From: Flavobacterium psychrophilum
GTDB taxonomy: Bacteria; Bacteroidota; Bacteroidia; Flavobacteriales; Flavobacteriaceae
DNA: 31,874 bases
NCBI GenBank assembly: GCA_945878515.1
Contig: CAMCTL010000020.1
Location: 1 to 31,874 of the forward strand
Direction: 5' to 3'
The notes beneath the pieces are model-generated. The model saw nothing but the letters and a program-made list of their open reading frames with translations, was not told the DNA's origin and made no database searches. Of this stretch, positions 13,386-21,353 are shown in pieces. The position numbers were made by a program, and so were the translations under genes. Numbering within the stretch: the stretch's first letter is position 1; each line of letters opens with the position of its first letter.

Positions 13386-14348
13386 CTAAATTGATAAAAA
13401 TTCTCCAAAAGTATAAACGTCGCCTAGTTTGAAACTTTTATTGCCACTTTTTAAGGTGGCTTTTTTTATCACAATGCTGTGTTTAAAAGCCGTTGTTCCA
13501 CTTTTTATTGTTGTAACTTCTATAATTCCAGTAACATTAGCAACGCCACTTTCAGCAGTCCATTGTTCAATTATTACGGGTGTTGTTGGTACATTTGCAT
13601 TGCAAAAATAGGTTGATGTGACAAGTCCGTTGTACAATCGATAAGTTAGTTTGTTTTTGACAGAACCAATCAATGCCGTTCTCGGCGTGTTCAAAGGTGT
13701 TTCTTCGTTGATGATCAAATTAGAATCGATATTTTCTAAAGAAAGAGATTCGCCAGAATTAAAATTGTAAATGTCTTTAGAGACAGCACATTGTTCTACA
13801 TTTTTATCAAATCCTAAAGATAAAGGAGTAATCGAAGAAACAAAATCACCAAAAACAAATGTTTCATATTTTTGAATCCCATTTCCTTTGTCGAATGTGA
13901 TGTTTTTAAAAACTATAAGGTGGTTGTAGCCTGTAATTACAGTGCTTCCAGCGATGCTTCCTTCTTTAGTTATTGTAGTGGTAGTAATTTCTATTTTGCC
14001 AGATGTAGCTATCCATTGGTCGTTTACTTTGGGCGTTGCTGGCTGAATGGTATTACAAATATTATTATCGGCTACTGTACCGTCATAAAAACGATACACC
14101 ACACGAACGGTAGAATCGTCAATGTTTATAAGCTTTGGAGCGGAAGGATTAGTGGGCTCGTTTACAAATTCTGTTTGAGGAATTTGTAATAACAAAGCTT
14201 CATTTTCTTTTAGTTTGTAAATGATATTATTTGTGCTGCAACTTTTAGTATCGACATCTTCGAAATTTATAGTTTCCAAAGTTAAGTTACCGTCGTCACA
14301 TCCATTCAAAAACAACACAAAAAACAATAGGCTAAAAACTCTTTTCAT
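13386..14348 (-). CDS. Lipoprotein with two tandem homologous domains
   Basis: The 320-residue protein has a lipoprotein signal MKRVFSLLFFVLFLNGC with the lipobox Cys at 17. It is followed by DDG, an acidic start resembling the surface-export signal of Bacteroidota lipoproteins. The mature part has two similar repeats of about 145 residues. Each opens with C-S/A-x-x-(N/K)-x-I-Y, contains (V/L)-x-YR-(F/L)-Y-(D/N)-G, -C-N-x-x-x-P-(A/T)-T-P- and QW-x-A-x-SG, then ends in a strand-rich stretch and T-F-V/G-F-G-(D/E)-F. This indicates internal duplication. No enzyme motif is seen. It stands alone between convergent Smr and divergent cysteine desulfurase genes. The function is unknown; an envelope-surface binding role is a guess. 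Confidence 0.85.
   Translation of the reverse strand: MKRVFSLLFFVLFLNGCDDGNLTLETINFEDVDTKSCSTNNIIYKLKENEALLLQIPQTEFVNEPTNPSAPKLINIDDSTVRVVYRFYDGTVADNNICNTIQPATPKVNDQWIATSGKIEITTTTITKEGSIAGSTVITGYNHLIVFKNITFDKGNGIQKYETFVFGDFVSSITPLSLGFDKNVEQCAVSKDIYNFNSGESLSLENIDSNLIINEETPLNTPRTALIGSVKNKLTYRLYNGLVTSTYFCNANVPTTPVIIEQWTAESGVANVTGIIEVTTIKSGTTAFKHSIVIKKATLKSGNKSFKLGDVYTFGEFLSI
13443..13467 (+). terminator. Terminator of the Smr gene, overlapping the convergent lipoprotein gene
   Basis: GCCAC (13443-13447) pairs with GTGGC (13456-13460), extended by a T-G pair, and is followed at once by seven T residues (13461-13467). On the plus strand this is a good terminator 81 nt beyond the Smr stop, but it lies within codons of the minus-strand lipoprotein gene. 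Confidence 0.55.
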
Positions 14349-14397
14349 TATCTATAAAATTTGTGCCAAAAATAGTGAAAAAATAGCCAATTGATAT

Positions 14398-14430
14398 TTG
14401 CTCTAACAAAATTGATATTTCATAACTTTG
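14398..14430 (+). promoter_or_regulatory. Promoter of the cysteine desulfurase gene
   Basis: TTG at 14398-14400 and TAACTTTG at 14423-14430 match the Bacteroidota -33 and -7 elements with a 22-nt spacer. The ATG is at 14435, only 4 nt after the -7 box, so the transcript would be leaderless or nearly so. On the other strand TATTTTTG (complement of 14367-14374) may serve the lipoprotein. Confidence 0.65.
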
Positions 14431-14434
14431 CATC

Positions 14435-15559
14435 ATGAAAAAAGTATATCTCGATAACGCCTCAACAACTCAATTGCATCCCGAAGTAATTGCAGAAATG
14501 ACAAAAGTTTTAAGCGAAGATTATGGAAATCCATCCTCGACGCATAGTTTTGGTCGAAACGCCAAAAGTATTTTAGAACTTTCTCGTAAGTCTATTGCAA
14601 AGAACTTGAACGCAACATCGCAAGAAATTATTTTTACTTCGTGCGGAACAGAAGCCAATAATTGGATTCTTAGATCGGCGGTTCGGGATTTGAAAGTTGA
14701 AAAAATAATTACAAGCAAAGTGGAACATCATGCAGTTTTGCATGCCATTGAGGCTTTGCAAAAGGAATTTAATATTCAAGTGGATTATGTGCACATCAAA
14801 CCCAATGGCGAAATTGATCTTACTCATTTAGTTGATTTGCTTTCTGGAGATTATAAAACCTTGGTCAGTTTGATGCACGTAAATAACGAAATTGGAACTA
14901 TTTTAGATTTGGAAAAAGTAGCCCGAATTTGCGAACAACGCCAAGCACTTTTTCATTCAGATATGGTGCAATCAGTAGGGAAATTGGCTATCGATTTGCA
15001 AAAGATGCCAATACATTTTATGGCAGCAAGTGCGCATAAATTTCACGGACCAAAAGGAGTTGGATTTGCTTTTGTGAAGAAAAATTCAGGATTGAAACCT
15101 TTATTTTATGGAGGCGAACAAGAAAAAGGCTTGCGAGCAGGAACCGAAGGTGTACATCAAATTGCTGGAATGGCAAAGGCTTTGGAACTTTCCTATACTA
15201 ATTTAGAAAAGGACAGAGATTACATTCTAGCACTGAAAAATTATTTACTTGAACAATTACGCCATGAATTTCCTGATTTTAAAATCAACGGAACTTTAGA
15301 TGGAATTTATACGGTTTTGAATGTTTTACTGCCTTTTCACGAGTCAAAAACTGGACTCCTTTTGTTTAATTTGGACATAAAGGGAATTGCCATTTCTCGT
15401 GGCAGTGCATGTCAATCTGGGAGTACTAATCCATCGCACGTTTTGGCCGAAATACTTTCGGACGAAGATGTAAAAAAACCAAGTTTACGGATTTCTTTTA
15501 GTCATTATAATACCAACGAAGATATCGATTTGTTGATTGAAGCTTTGAAAAGTATTTAG
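14435..15559 (+). CDS. Cysteine desulfurase (NifS/IscS-like)
   Basis: The 374-residue PLP enzyme removes sulfur from cysteine as a persulfide for Fe-S clusters, tRNA thiolation or other sulfur uses. K202 in AASAHKFHGPKG is the PLP lysine, H99 in VEHHAV stacks on the cofactor, and C326 in SRGSACQSGS is the active-site cysteine. The opening VYLDNASTT and EDYGNPSS are typical of class I desulfurases. No iscU or other Fe-S assembly genes are adjacent, so it is probably not the main isc/suf enzyme. Its transcript appears nearly leaderless and ends at the hairpin 15579-15609. Confidence 0.93.
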   Translation: MKKVYLDNASTTQLHPEVIAEMTKVLSEDYGNPSSTHSFGRNAKSILELSRKSIAKNLNATSQEIIFTSCGTEANNWILRSAVRDLKVEKIITSKVEHHAVLHAIEALQKEFNIQVDYVHIKPNGEIDLTHLVDLLSGDYKTLVSLMHVNNEIGTILDLEKVARICEQRQALFHSDMVQSVGKLAIDLQKMPIHFMAASAHKFHGPKGVGFAFVKKNSGLKPLFYGGEQEKGLRAGTEGVHQIAGMAKALELSYTNLEKDRDYILALKNYLLEQLRHEFPDFKINGTLDGIYTVLNVLLPFHESKTGLLLFNLDIKGIAISRGSACQSGSTNPSHVLAEILSDEDVKKPSLRISFSHYNTNEDIDLLIEALKSI

Positions 15560-15578
15560 ATTAATCCGCTGAAAAGCG

Positions 15579-15609
15579 AATTTTAATTGGTAATTAAAAT
15601 TATTTTTTT
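15579..15609 (+). terminator. Terminator after the cysteine desulfurase gene
   Basis: AATTTTAATT (15579-15588), a GGT loop, and AATTAAAATT (15592-15601) make a perfect 10-bp stem followed by a run of T residues. The stem is all A-T. A small stem with a GAAA loop (15567-15578) lies just before it. Confidence 0.65.
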
Positions 15610-15884
15610 TGTTTTTAGAATTTACTTTTTCTTTTTTTGTAGTCCATCGTCTCCATTATTTTTATCACTAAAAGTCCGAGATTTCCTCGTGCGAAACCTC
15701 AGTTTAATGAAATTCGTTGCATACGCAATTTTGCAATTTCCTTTTCTTGCCAAATAAACAAACCAATACGTGTAATATAAACACTGTAATTTTTCAATTT
15801 GATTTTACTCAAGGCTTAATCTATAGGAGTTTTTAAACTTTTATCTAAAAGTAAAAAACAATGTGATTCTGTAGATTTAATTCT

Positions 15885-15892
15885 TACATTTG
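15885..15892 (+). promoter_or_regulatory. Candidate -7 box for the M48 protease operon
   Basis: TACATTTG matches TAnnTTTG and ends 8 nt before the first ATG (15901). The leader would therefore be very short, which makes the later ATG codons at 15910 or 15916 credible alternative starts. Confidence 0.55.
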
Positions 15893-15900
15893 TCAACTTT

Positions 15901-17226
15901 ATGTTAAAAATGGGTATGAAATTTAAGTGGGTTTATCTAATCTTGTTTTTTGTGAATAAATCATTTTCACAAATTTACATCCCTATTGACACAACAAAAA
16001 ATGATATACATAAATCATTTGTTGCCGATTTTACATCAAAACACAAAAAAGCAATTAATTTAATTAAAGATGAATTTTCTGGAGATTTTAGAAGAGAAAT
16101 TTCTAAACTTCACGAAGCGCAATTTGAAGAAATTTTAAAAGATTTTAATAAGGGAGAGGTATACTTTGAAGAGGACAATCAAAAATATTTGAATGATTTA
16201 CTTGGTATTATTTTAAAATTCAACCCAGAGTTGAATAATCAAGGAATAAAAGTTCATTTTTCAAGAGAAACTAATCCTAATGCATTTAGTATTGGTGATG
16301 GAAATATTATTGTCAATTTAAATTTATTGAAAATAACACAAAATGAAGGAGAGTTAGTTAGTGTATTATGTCACGAAATTGCACACTATATATTAAGGCA
16401 CAGGGAAAAAAGCTACAAGAAAAATGTTGAGAATATTACGTCTAAAGAATTTAAAAAAGAAGTTAGGGATATTGCGAGTTCTAAGTACAACAAACAAAAA
16501 AGAGCTCAAAACTTATTTAAAGAAGTTTTGTATACAAGGAAAAGCAAATCTAGAATTCATGAAATTGAAGCAGATTCATTAGGCATAACGTACTTTAATA
16601 AAACGAATTTTAATCCCAAATATGCCATAGATTTACTGAGTAATCTGGCAAATTCTGATGTAGAAAAAGACGGTTTAGTTGAGCAGGATTTAAGATTTTT
16701 TTTTACTACTAAAAATCAGAATTTTATCGAAGAATGGCTAGTAAAAGAAGATTTTTCGGGATATAAATACAATAAAGAACATTTGCTTAAATGGAATATA
16801 GATTCATTGAAAACGCATCCAGATTGCGAAGAGAGAATCAAAGAAATTGAAGTGTCAAATAATATTATTTCTACTAAAAATTTTCAATTAAATAGCAACG
16901 CTTTTAATAATTTAAAAAAAATTGCGCATTATGAAACGGTTGCAAATTTGTATTATTTCAAGAAGTATGGTTATAGTCTTTATGAGGCATTAAAATTATT
17001 GAAAATAAAGAAAGACGATTCATATCTATTAAAAATGGTTTCAGAAAATTTGATTATGTTAGAAAAATCTAAAAAAGAGTTTAAACTTAATAAGTATATT
17101 CCAAAAATAAACCCAAACGAACAATCAGATAGCGAACAATTATTCATTAATTTCATGAATAATTTGACTTTAAAAGAGCTCGAAACACTATCAACCGATT
17201 ATATAAATTCATCAAATAAAAAATGA
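15901..17226 (+). CDS. Exported M48-type zinc metalloprotease
   Basis: The 441-residue protein has a hydrophobic signal peptide (about residues 8-23, ending NKSFSQ). The zinc site is H158-E-I-A-H162 in SVLCHEIAHYILRH, with E223 in HEIEADSLGITYF as third ligand, the arrangement of M48 (BepA/Oma1-like) peptidases. Such enzymes process or clear envelope proteins (family knowledge). The preceding NAFSIGDGNIIVNLNLL matches the strand before the M48 helix. The C-terminal 180 residues are Lys-rich and helical and may be a substrate-recognition region. Starts at 15901, 15910 or 15916 are all possible. Its TGA overlaps the next ATG by 4 nt, so it is translationally coupled to the following exported protein. 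Confidence 0.88.
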   Translation: MLKMGMKFKWVYLILFFVNKSFSQIYIPIDTTKNDIHKSFVADFTSKHKKAINLIKDEFSGDFRREISKLHEAQFEEILKDFNKGEVYFEEDNQKYLNDLLGIILKFNPELNNQGIKVHFSRETNPNAFSIGDGNIIVNLNLLKITQNEGELVSVLCHEIAHYILRHREKSYKKNVENITSKEFKKEVRDIASSKYNKQKRAQNLFKEVLYTRKSKSRIHEIEADSLGITYFNKTNFNPKYAIDLLSNLANSDVEKDGLVEQDLRFFFTTKNQNFIEEWLVKEDFSGYKYNKEHLLKWNIDSLKTHPDCEERIKEIEVSNNIISTKNFQLNSNAFNNLKKIAHYETVANLYYFKKYGYSLYEALKLLKIKKDDSYLLKMVSENLIMLEKSKKEFKLNKYIPKINPNEQSDSEQLFINFMNNLTLKELETLSTDYINSSNKK

Positions 17227-18695
17227 AAAAATTAAATTTACTTCTAGTTCTATTTGTAATTTCAAATGTAACTTTTGCACAATCTTATAAAATATTAAAT
17301 ATGATTGATGGTGTTTCTGAAAATTTTGAAACGCTTACCCAAAATGACGGAAAAGATATATTTGGTTACATGGATTTGACAAAACTAGATTTGGAAGATA
17401 AATTGACTGAAACCAGAAAATACAATTTGCTTGATAAGAATATGAATTCAATTTGTTCCGGAGAGTTCAAAGAAACATTATTAAAAAGGAAATGCTCAAA
17501 AGAAAACGTTCAAATTTCTTACAATAATGGTTATGTGATATTTAGTTTTATAGAAAAATTTAATTTTGATTCAAGATCAATGCTAGTGACTCAAAGTTAT
17601 CAAATTCTTGAAGTTGCTACTAACAAAATTGTTGCTAAAGGCTATTTTAACAAAAAATTAAATTTAGATGATAATATCCCAAAATTAAATAAAGATTTTC
17701 ATTACTATATTGTGACACCAGTATCAGATTGTGGTTTTTTGATAAAGACAAAGAAAGAAATGGAGAACGGAGAAATGGCTGATTATTTTTATGAAATCAA
17801 TTTTCAAGGTGAAAAAATTTGGGAGCAAGATTATTTAAATCCAGAGGCTAAACATAAATATGATTACTCTTTGTTTGAGCGTGCGCAAAACAATTTAGTC
17901 TTTTTAGCGACCAAAACAAGAAATGATAAAAAAGTATCTGATCATTTACTGATTTTAGATGCAAAAACTGGAAAAAAAATTGCCACAACAGAACTGTCAA
18001 GTAACTCTTATAGTTTACGTTTTTTAGATGTTACCGTACAAGATAAACAAATCACTATAATAGGGCGGTTTTTTGATAAACAAAAAAGAGACTTGGTAGA
18101 ATCGGACGAGTCATTAGGTTTATATCGTCGTATCGTTGATATTGCATCGGGACAAATAGTTTCAGACGTTTTTTTGCCATATTCAAAGTTTAATAGTTTG
18201 GACATAAATGAAAATGGAAAAATAAAAAAAGAGGGTTACTTGAAATTTCAAAAAATAGACATCAATCCGGATGGAAATTATGTTATTCTTGCCGAAACAT
18301 ATGTCGATAAGGCTAAGGGTGCAATGTTTAATGAATTATATGCTTTTATTTTAGACAAAGATTTTAATCCAAAAGAAGTTAAATCATTTGACACTAAACG
18401 AACCAGAGGTTATAAGTATAATTTTACACAAGATTTACCGTCAAAAGTTGGGAAAGCCTATTTCTTTTATGATAAAAACGATGACAAAGAATTACAATTG
18501 AATATTTTGAATTATTATTTTAAAACCAATACATTTTCTACGTCCAAAATAAATTTGAATAATGATAATAGTAGTTTAAGTATTGTTCCTGCAAAAGCAG
18601 GATATGTTGGCATTATAGAGCGTTTTATAAAGTTTAAAAAAGGCGAAAAATCGATAGAATTAAGATTAGAAAAATTAAATTATGAAAGACAATAA
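17223..18695 (+). CDS. Exported hypothetical protein, 490 aa
   Basis: I cannot assign this to a family with confidence. A Sec signal peptide is clear (MKKLNLLLVLFVISNVTFAQ, cleavage near residue 20). The mature protein reads as strand-rich and alternating, with recurring segments such as SYQILEVATNKIVAKGYF, DHLLILDAKTGKKIATTEL and YRRIVDIASGQIVSDVF. These resemble beta-propeller or WD/PQQ-like blades. There are no catalytic motifs, membrane helix or type 9 secretion tail. It overlaps the M48 protease by 4 nt and precedes the beta-barrel-like gene by 18 nt, so it is probably part of an envelope operon and may be periplasmic. Confidence 0.8.
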   Translation: MKKLNLLLVLFVISNVTFAQSYKILNMIDGVSENFETLTQNDGKDIFGYMDLTKLDLEDKLTETRKYNLLDKNMNSICSGEFKETLLKRKCSKENVQISYNNGYVIFSFIEKFNFDSRSMLVTQSYQILEVATNKIVAKGYFNKKLNLDDNIPKLNKDFHYYIVTPVSDCGFLIKTKKEMENGEMADYFYEINFQGEKIWEQDYLNPEAKHKYDYSLFERAQNNLVFLATKTRNDKKVSDHLLILDAKTGKKIATTELSSNSYSLRFLDVTVQDKQITIIGRFFDKQKRDLVESDESLGLYRRIVDIASGQIVSDVFLPYSKFNSLDINENGKIKKEGYLKFQKIDINPDGNYVILAETYVDKAKGAMFNELYAFILDKDFNPKEVKSFDTKRTRGYKYNFTQDLPSKVGKAYFFYDKNDDKELQLNILNYYFKTNTFSTSKINLNNDNSSLSIVPAKAGYVGIIERFIKFKKGEKSIELRLEKLNYERQ

Positions 18696-18713
18696 ATTAA
18701 TAAATAAAAAAAA

Positions 18714-19280
18714 ATGAAAAAAATTATTACATCAATTGCATTATTAGCAATAACATCAGTATTCTCGCAAGCTTATGACGGTTTTGGAGATACAAAAACA
18801 TCTGTAAGTGGGAACTTTCAAAAAGGAGGTTTTGGACTAAATGTAACTTGGGATTATGGATATACCGATTACATATCGTTTGGTTCAAGTTTTGGATATA
18901 TTGTTTCTGTAAGTAATAATCAGACGCCAAACCCTGCCTATGACCCGATTTTCCAACCTAATGAACCTAAAACTATAGAAATACTGCCTGAAGATGCACT
19001 TGTGGAAAGGTTAGATTTTAATTTCCGAATGAATGGTCATCTAGGATCTGTGATTGGAATGAATGAAATGTCTGACGTTTACGCTGGTGCTAATATTTCA
19101 TTTAGAAATATTGGAACCCAAGCAGGTTTTAGATATTTATTTAGTGATTCTTTTGGCGTTTTTGCAGAGGCTTCCGTTCCAGTATTTCCCTTTGGGTTGA
19201 CAACGGGTCTTAATGATATAAATTATTACTCTTTTTATGAAAAGCCGTCGTTTAGCATAGGCATTGTTTTTAGTAAATAA
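18714..19280 (+). CDS. Small outer-membrane beta-barrel-like protein, 188 aa
   Basis: A signal peptide (MKKIITSIALLAITSVFSQA) is followed by Gly- and aromatic-rich alternating strands: FGLNVTWDYGYTDYISFGSSFGYIVSV, VYAGANISFRNIGTQAGFRYLFSDSFGVFAEASVPVF given here only by region (about residues 40-66 and 120-155). The chain ends YYSFYEKPSFSIGIVFSK, with a terminal aromatic-containing strand ending close to F-S-K, as expected of outer-membrane barrels. The size fits an eight-stranded barrel. It lies 18 nt after the 490-aa gene and is probably the last gene of the operon. The stem-loop at 19286-19316 follows it. Confidence 0.78.
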   Translation: MKKIITSIALLAITSVFSQAYDGFGDTKTSVSGNFQKGGFGLNVTWDYGYTDYISFGSSFGYIVSVSNNQTPNPAYDPIFQPNEPKTIEILPEDALVERLDFNFRMNGHLGSVIGMNEMSDVYAGANISFRNIGTQAGFRYLFSDSFGVFAEASVPVFPFGLTTGLNDINYYSFYEKPSFSIGIVFSK

Positions 19281-19285
19281 TTGAT

Positions 19286-19316
19286 AAGAGGCAAAGATAA
19301 TTTATCTTTGTCTCTT
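19286..19316 (+). terminator. Stem-loop after the exported-protein operon
   Basis: AAGAGGCAAAGATAA is followed by a nearly complete inverted copy TTATCTTTGTCTCTT (one G-U pair), giving a long AT-rich hairpin 6 nt after the stop codon. There is no T run, so it may protect the RNA end rather than terminate by itself. Confidence 0.45.
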
Positions 19317-19528
19317 AAATCACACCACTTACTTGTTTGCTTGCGCGTACTGTGTTTCCTCTTAGTTTAGGTTATAGTTTCTCTATAAATCTTCTTACAT
19401 GCATTAAAAAACGCATAATAGTCTAGCTTAAAGGAACAAAGGCGAGAAAGGAAAAAATTAACTAGTACTGTTATGTAGGTGCAGATAAACTGCAGTAATA
19501 TTGCAATAGCTACAATCACATTTTCTCC

Positions 19529-19557
19529 AAAAAAAAACCCCAATTTTTCAATTGAGG
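19529..19557 (-). terminator. Rho-independent terminator of tpiA
   Basis: On the minus strand CCTCAATT, a GAAA loop, and AATTGGGG form an 8-bp stem with one G-U pair, followed by nine T residues. It lies 28 nt beyond the tpiA stop. Confidence 0.8.
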
Positions 19558-19585
19558 ATTCTTCTATAGAGCTTTATCTAAAGTT

Positions 19586-20338
19586 TTATATTGCGTTTAC
19601 AATAGCTAAGAAATCTTTTGAGTTTAGAGCCGCTCCACCAATTAGACCACCGTCAACATCTTGTTTTGAGAAAATTTCTGATGCATTATCTGGTTTTACA
19701 CTTCCACCATAAAGGATAGAAACATCTTCGGCGATATCGCTTCCAAAAGCTGTGCGAACAGTTTCTCTGATAAATTCGTGCATTTCTTGCGCTTGTTCTG
19801 GACTGGCAGTTTCTCCTGTTCCAATAGCCCAAACTGGTTCGTAAGCCAAAACAATTTTTTCCCAATTTTTGGCTTCAATATGAAATAAACCATCTTTCAA
19901 TTGGTTTTCAACAATATTGAAATGATTTTTCGATTGACGGTCTTTCAATTCTTCGCCAAAACAAAAAATAACTGTCATATCGTGTGTCAAAGCGGTGTCC
20001 ACTTTACTCGCAATTAAAGCATCTGTTTCGTGAAAAATTGCTCTGCGTTCTGAATGTCCAAGAATTACAGTATCTACGCCAACGCTTTTTAGCATATCAC
20101 CAGAGATTTCCCCAGTGTAAGCACCACTCGCGGCTTGATGCATATTTTGGGCAGACACTTTAATAGAAGTGGATTCCAAAAGGCTTGTTGCCAAAGCCAA
20201 ATTTACAAAAGTAGGTGCTACAATTACTTGTACCTCACTGTCTGTTGAAACTTGCGATTTTAGTTCGTTTAATAGTTCACTGGTTTGAATCGCATTTTTA
20301 TTCATTTTCCAGTTTCCCGCTACGATTTTCTTTCTCAT
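19586..20338 (-). CDS. tpiA: Triosephosphate isomerase
   Basis: The 250-residue TIM-barrel enzyme interconverts dihydroxyacetone phosphate and glyceraldehyde 3-phosphate in glycolysis. N9 and K11 (AGNWKMNK), H95 (VILGHSERR) and E167 (AYEPVWAIGTG) are the catalytic residues. YGGSVKPDN and GGLIGGAAL bind the substrate phosphate. It has the usual length for the family. It is the last gene of the minus-strand group that starts with the BT_3928-type protein, though a 126-nt gap to the thioredoxin gene leaves room for its own promoter. Confidence 0.97.
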   Translation of the reverse strand: MRKKIVAGNWKMNKNAIQTSELLNELKSQVSTDSEVQVIVAPTFVNLALATSLLESTSIKVSAQNMHQAASGAYTGEISGDMLKSVGVDTVILGHSERRAIFHETDALIASKVDTALTHDMTVIFCFGEELKDRQSKNHFNIVENQLKDGLFHIEAKNWEKIVLAYEPVWAIGTGETASPEQAQEMHEFIRETVRTAFGSDIAEDVSILYGGSVKPDNASEIFSKQDVDGGLIGGAALNSKDFLAIVNAI

Positions 20339-20464
20339 TTTTAATTTGTTTATGGTTTATTGTTTGTTGTTTTTTTATCGATGCCAACATTCAAATACGT
20401 TGGATATGTAAATAATAATAAAGATTCTATTTGGTTCTAACTTCCAACTTCTAGTTTTCTACTT

Positions 20465-20962
20465 CTAACCTCTAGCTTCCTTCAAAGTATTATTCATTTT
20501 TTTAAAATCTGTTTCAATAGCTCTGTAAATCAATATCTTACCAGTTTTGTCAATTATAATGTATCTCGGAATCCAATCTAAATCAATGGCTTTACCAAAA
20601 ACGCCTTTCATTTGGTCGTTGGCCATAAAATGTTCGCCATTTATTTGATGTTTTTCAATGCCAAGTTTCCATTTATCAGCAGTTTTATCCATTGAAATGA
20701 AGACGTAATCGACATTGGGATTGTTGGCTTGCAATTCTTTTACTTTGGGCATCGCTTTGACGCAGTCGCCGCACCAAGAAGCCCAAATTTCTATCACAAC
20801 TGTTTTGCCGATATGGCTTTTTAAAATATCTCCGAAGGCTATTTGTTCGCCATCAAAAGACAACAATGTTTCAGATAAAGCTTCTTTTGAAAAGGTATTC
20901 TTTTGAGCTTGTGAGCATGAAAAATTAGTGAAAATCCAGAGTAATATTAGTATTTTCTTCAT
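20465..20962 (-). CDS. TlpA/ResA-like thioredoxin lipoprotein
   Basis: The 165-residue protein has an N-terminal signal (MKKILILLWIFTNFSCSQAQ) with a possible lipidated Cys at 16, though the lipobox NFSC is not ideal. The thioredoxin fold carries the redox pair C64-G-D-C67 in IWASWCGDCVKAMP. The cis-proline region is DLDWIPRYIIID. Such periplasmic proteins reduce disulfides, for example in cytochrome c maturation or oxidised envelope proteins (family knowledge). Neighbours include a DoxX-type protein with a DCGCFGD motif and a C-terminal thioredoxin-like region, which fits a shared redox role. Confidence 0.88.
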   Translation of the reverse strand: MKKILILLWIFTNFSCSQAQKNTFSKEALSETLLSFDGEQIAFGDILKSHIGKTVVIEIWASWCGDCVKAMPKVKELQANNPNVDYVFISMDKTADKWKLGIEKHQINGEHFMANDQMKGVFGKAIDLDWIPRYIIIDKTGKILIYRAIETDFKKMNNTLKEARG

Positions 20963-21078
20963 TTATTTTAAATTTTACTTTTATAAATCAAATAGATTCT
21001 AGGATTATTTACTGTTTGCAATATTTAAAATCGCCTTTGTCAATATTTATAAATGCGTTAACAAATAAAAAATACTGT

Positions 21079-21351
21079 TTAATTTTTTTTCTTAAGCTCA
21101 TCCTCATTTAAGAAAATTCTTTTAGTCCTTGCTTTTTTCTTTGTAAAATACAATTGTTTTATAGAATAAATAATATATAACCCTGACATTGCCATTAACG
21201 TACATCCTAAAATAACGTGAAATGTATTTCCTAATGGTACTTCAAAAATCGTGGAAACAACGTTTAAGAAATAATATCCTATGCCAAAAATTATACAAGC
21301 TACAAAAATAAGTATTTGTTTTTTTTTCCTTTTGTCCCTTCTGCTATACAT
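21079..21351 (-). CDS. Small two-helix membrane protein, 90 aa
   Basis: The 90-residue protein has a basic N-terminus (YSRRDKRKKKQ) and two hydrophobic helices, about residues 13-30 and 44-64. A Lys/Arg-rich cytoplasmic tail follows. I do not recognise a named family. It starts 2 nt after the stop of the BT_3928-type gene and is probably co-translated with it, suggesting an accessory membrane subunit. The basic flanks predict both ends in the cytoplasm. Confidence 0.72.
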   Translation of the reverse strand: MYSRRDKRKKKQILIFVACIIFGIGYYFLNVVSTIFEVPLGNTFHVILGCTLMAMSGLYIIYSIKQLYFTKKKARTKRIFLNEDELKKKN

Positions 21352-21353
21352 AG

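Larger units (their letters stand above)
15560..15900. other. 341-bp intergenic region
   Basis: After the terminator described above, no gene is visible. A T-rich stretch follows (15600-15640), then unremarkable AT-rich sequence. TACATTTG at 15885-15892 matches the -7 box and probably drives the exported-protein operon; a -33 TTG is not clear. Confidence 0.6.
19281..19585. other. 305-bp convergent intergenic region
   Basis: It lies between the beta-barrel gene and tpiA. It holds a plus-strand hairpin at 19286-19316 (AAGAGGCAAAGATAA against its near complement; no T run) and the tpiA terminator at 19529-19557. Between 19317 and 19528 I see no gene or convincing structure. Confidence 0.6.
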
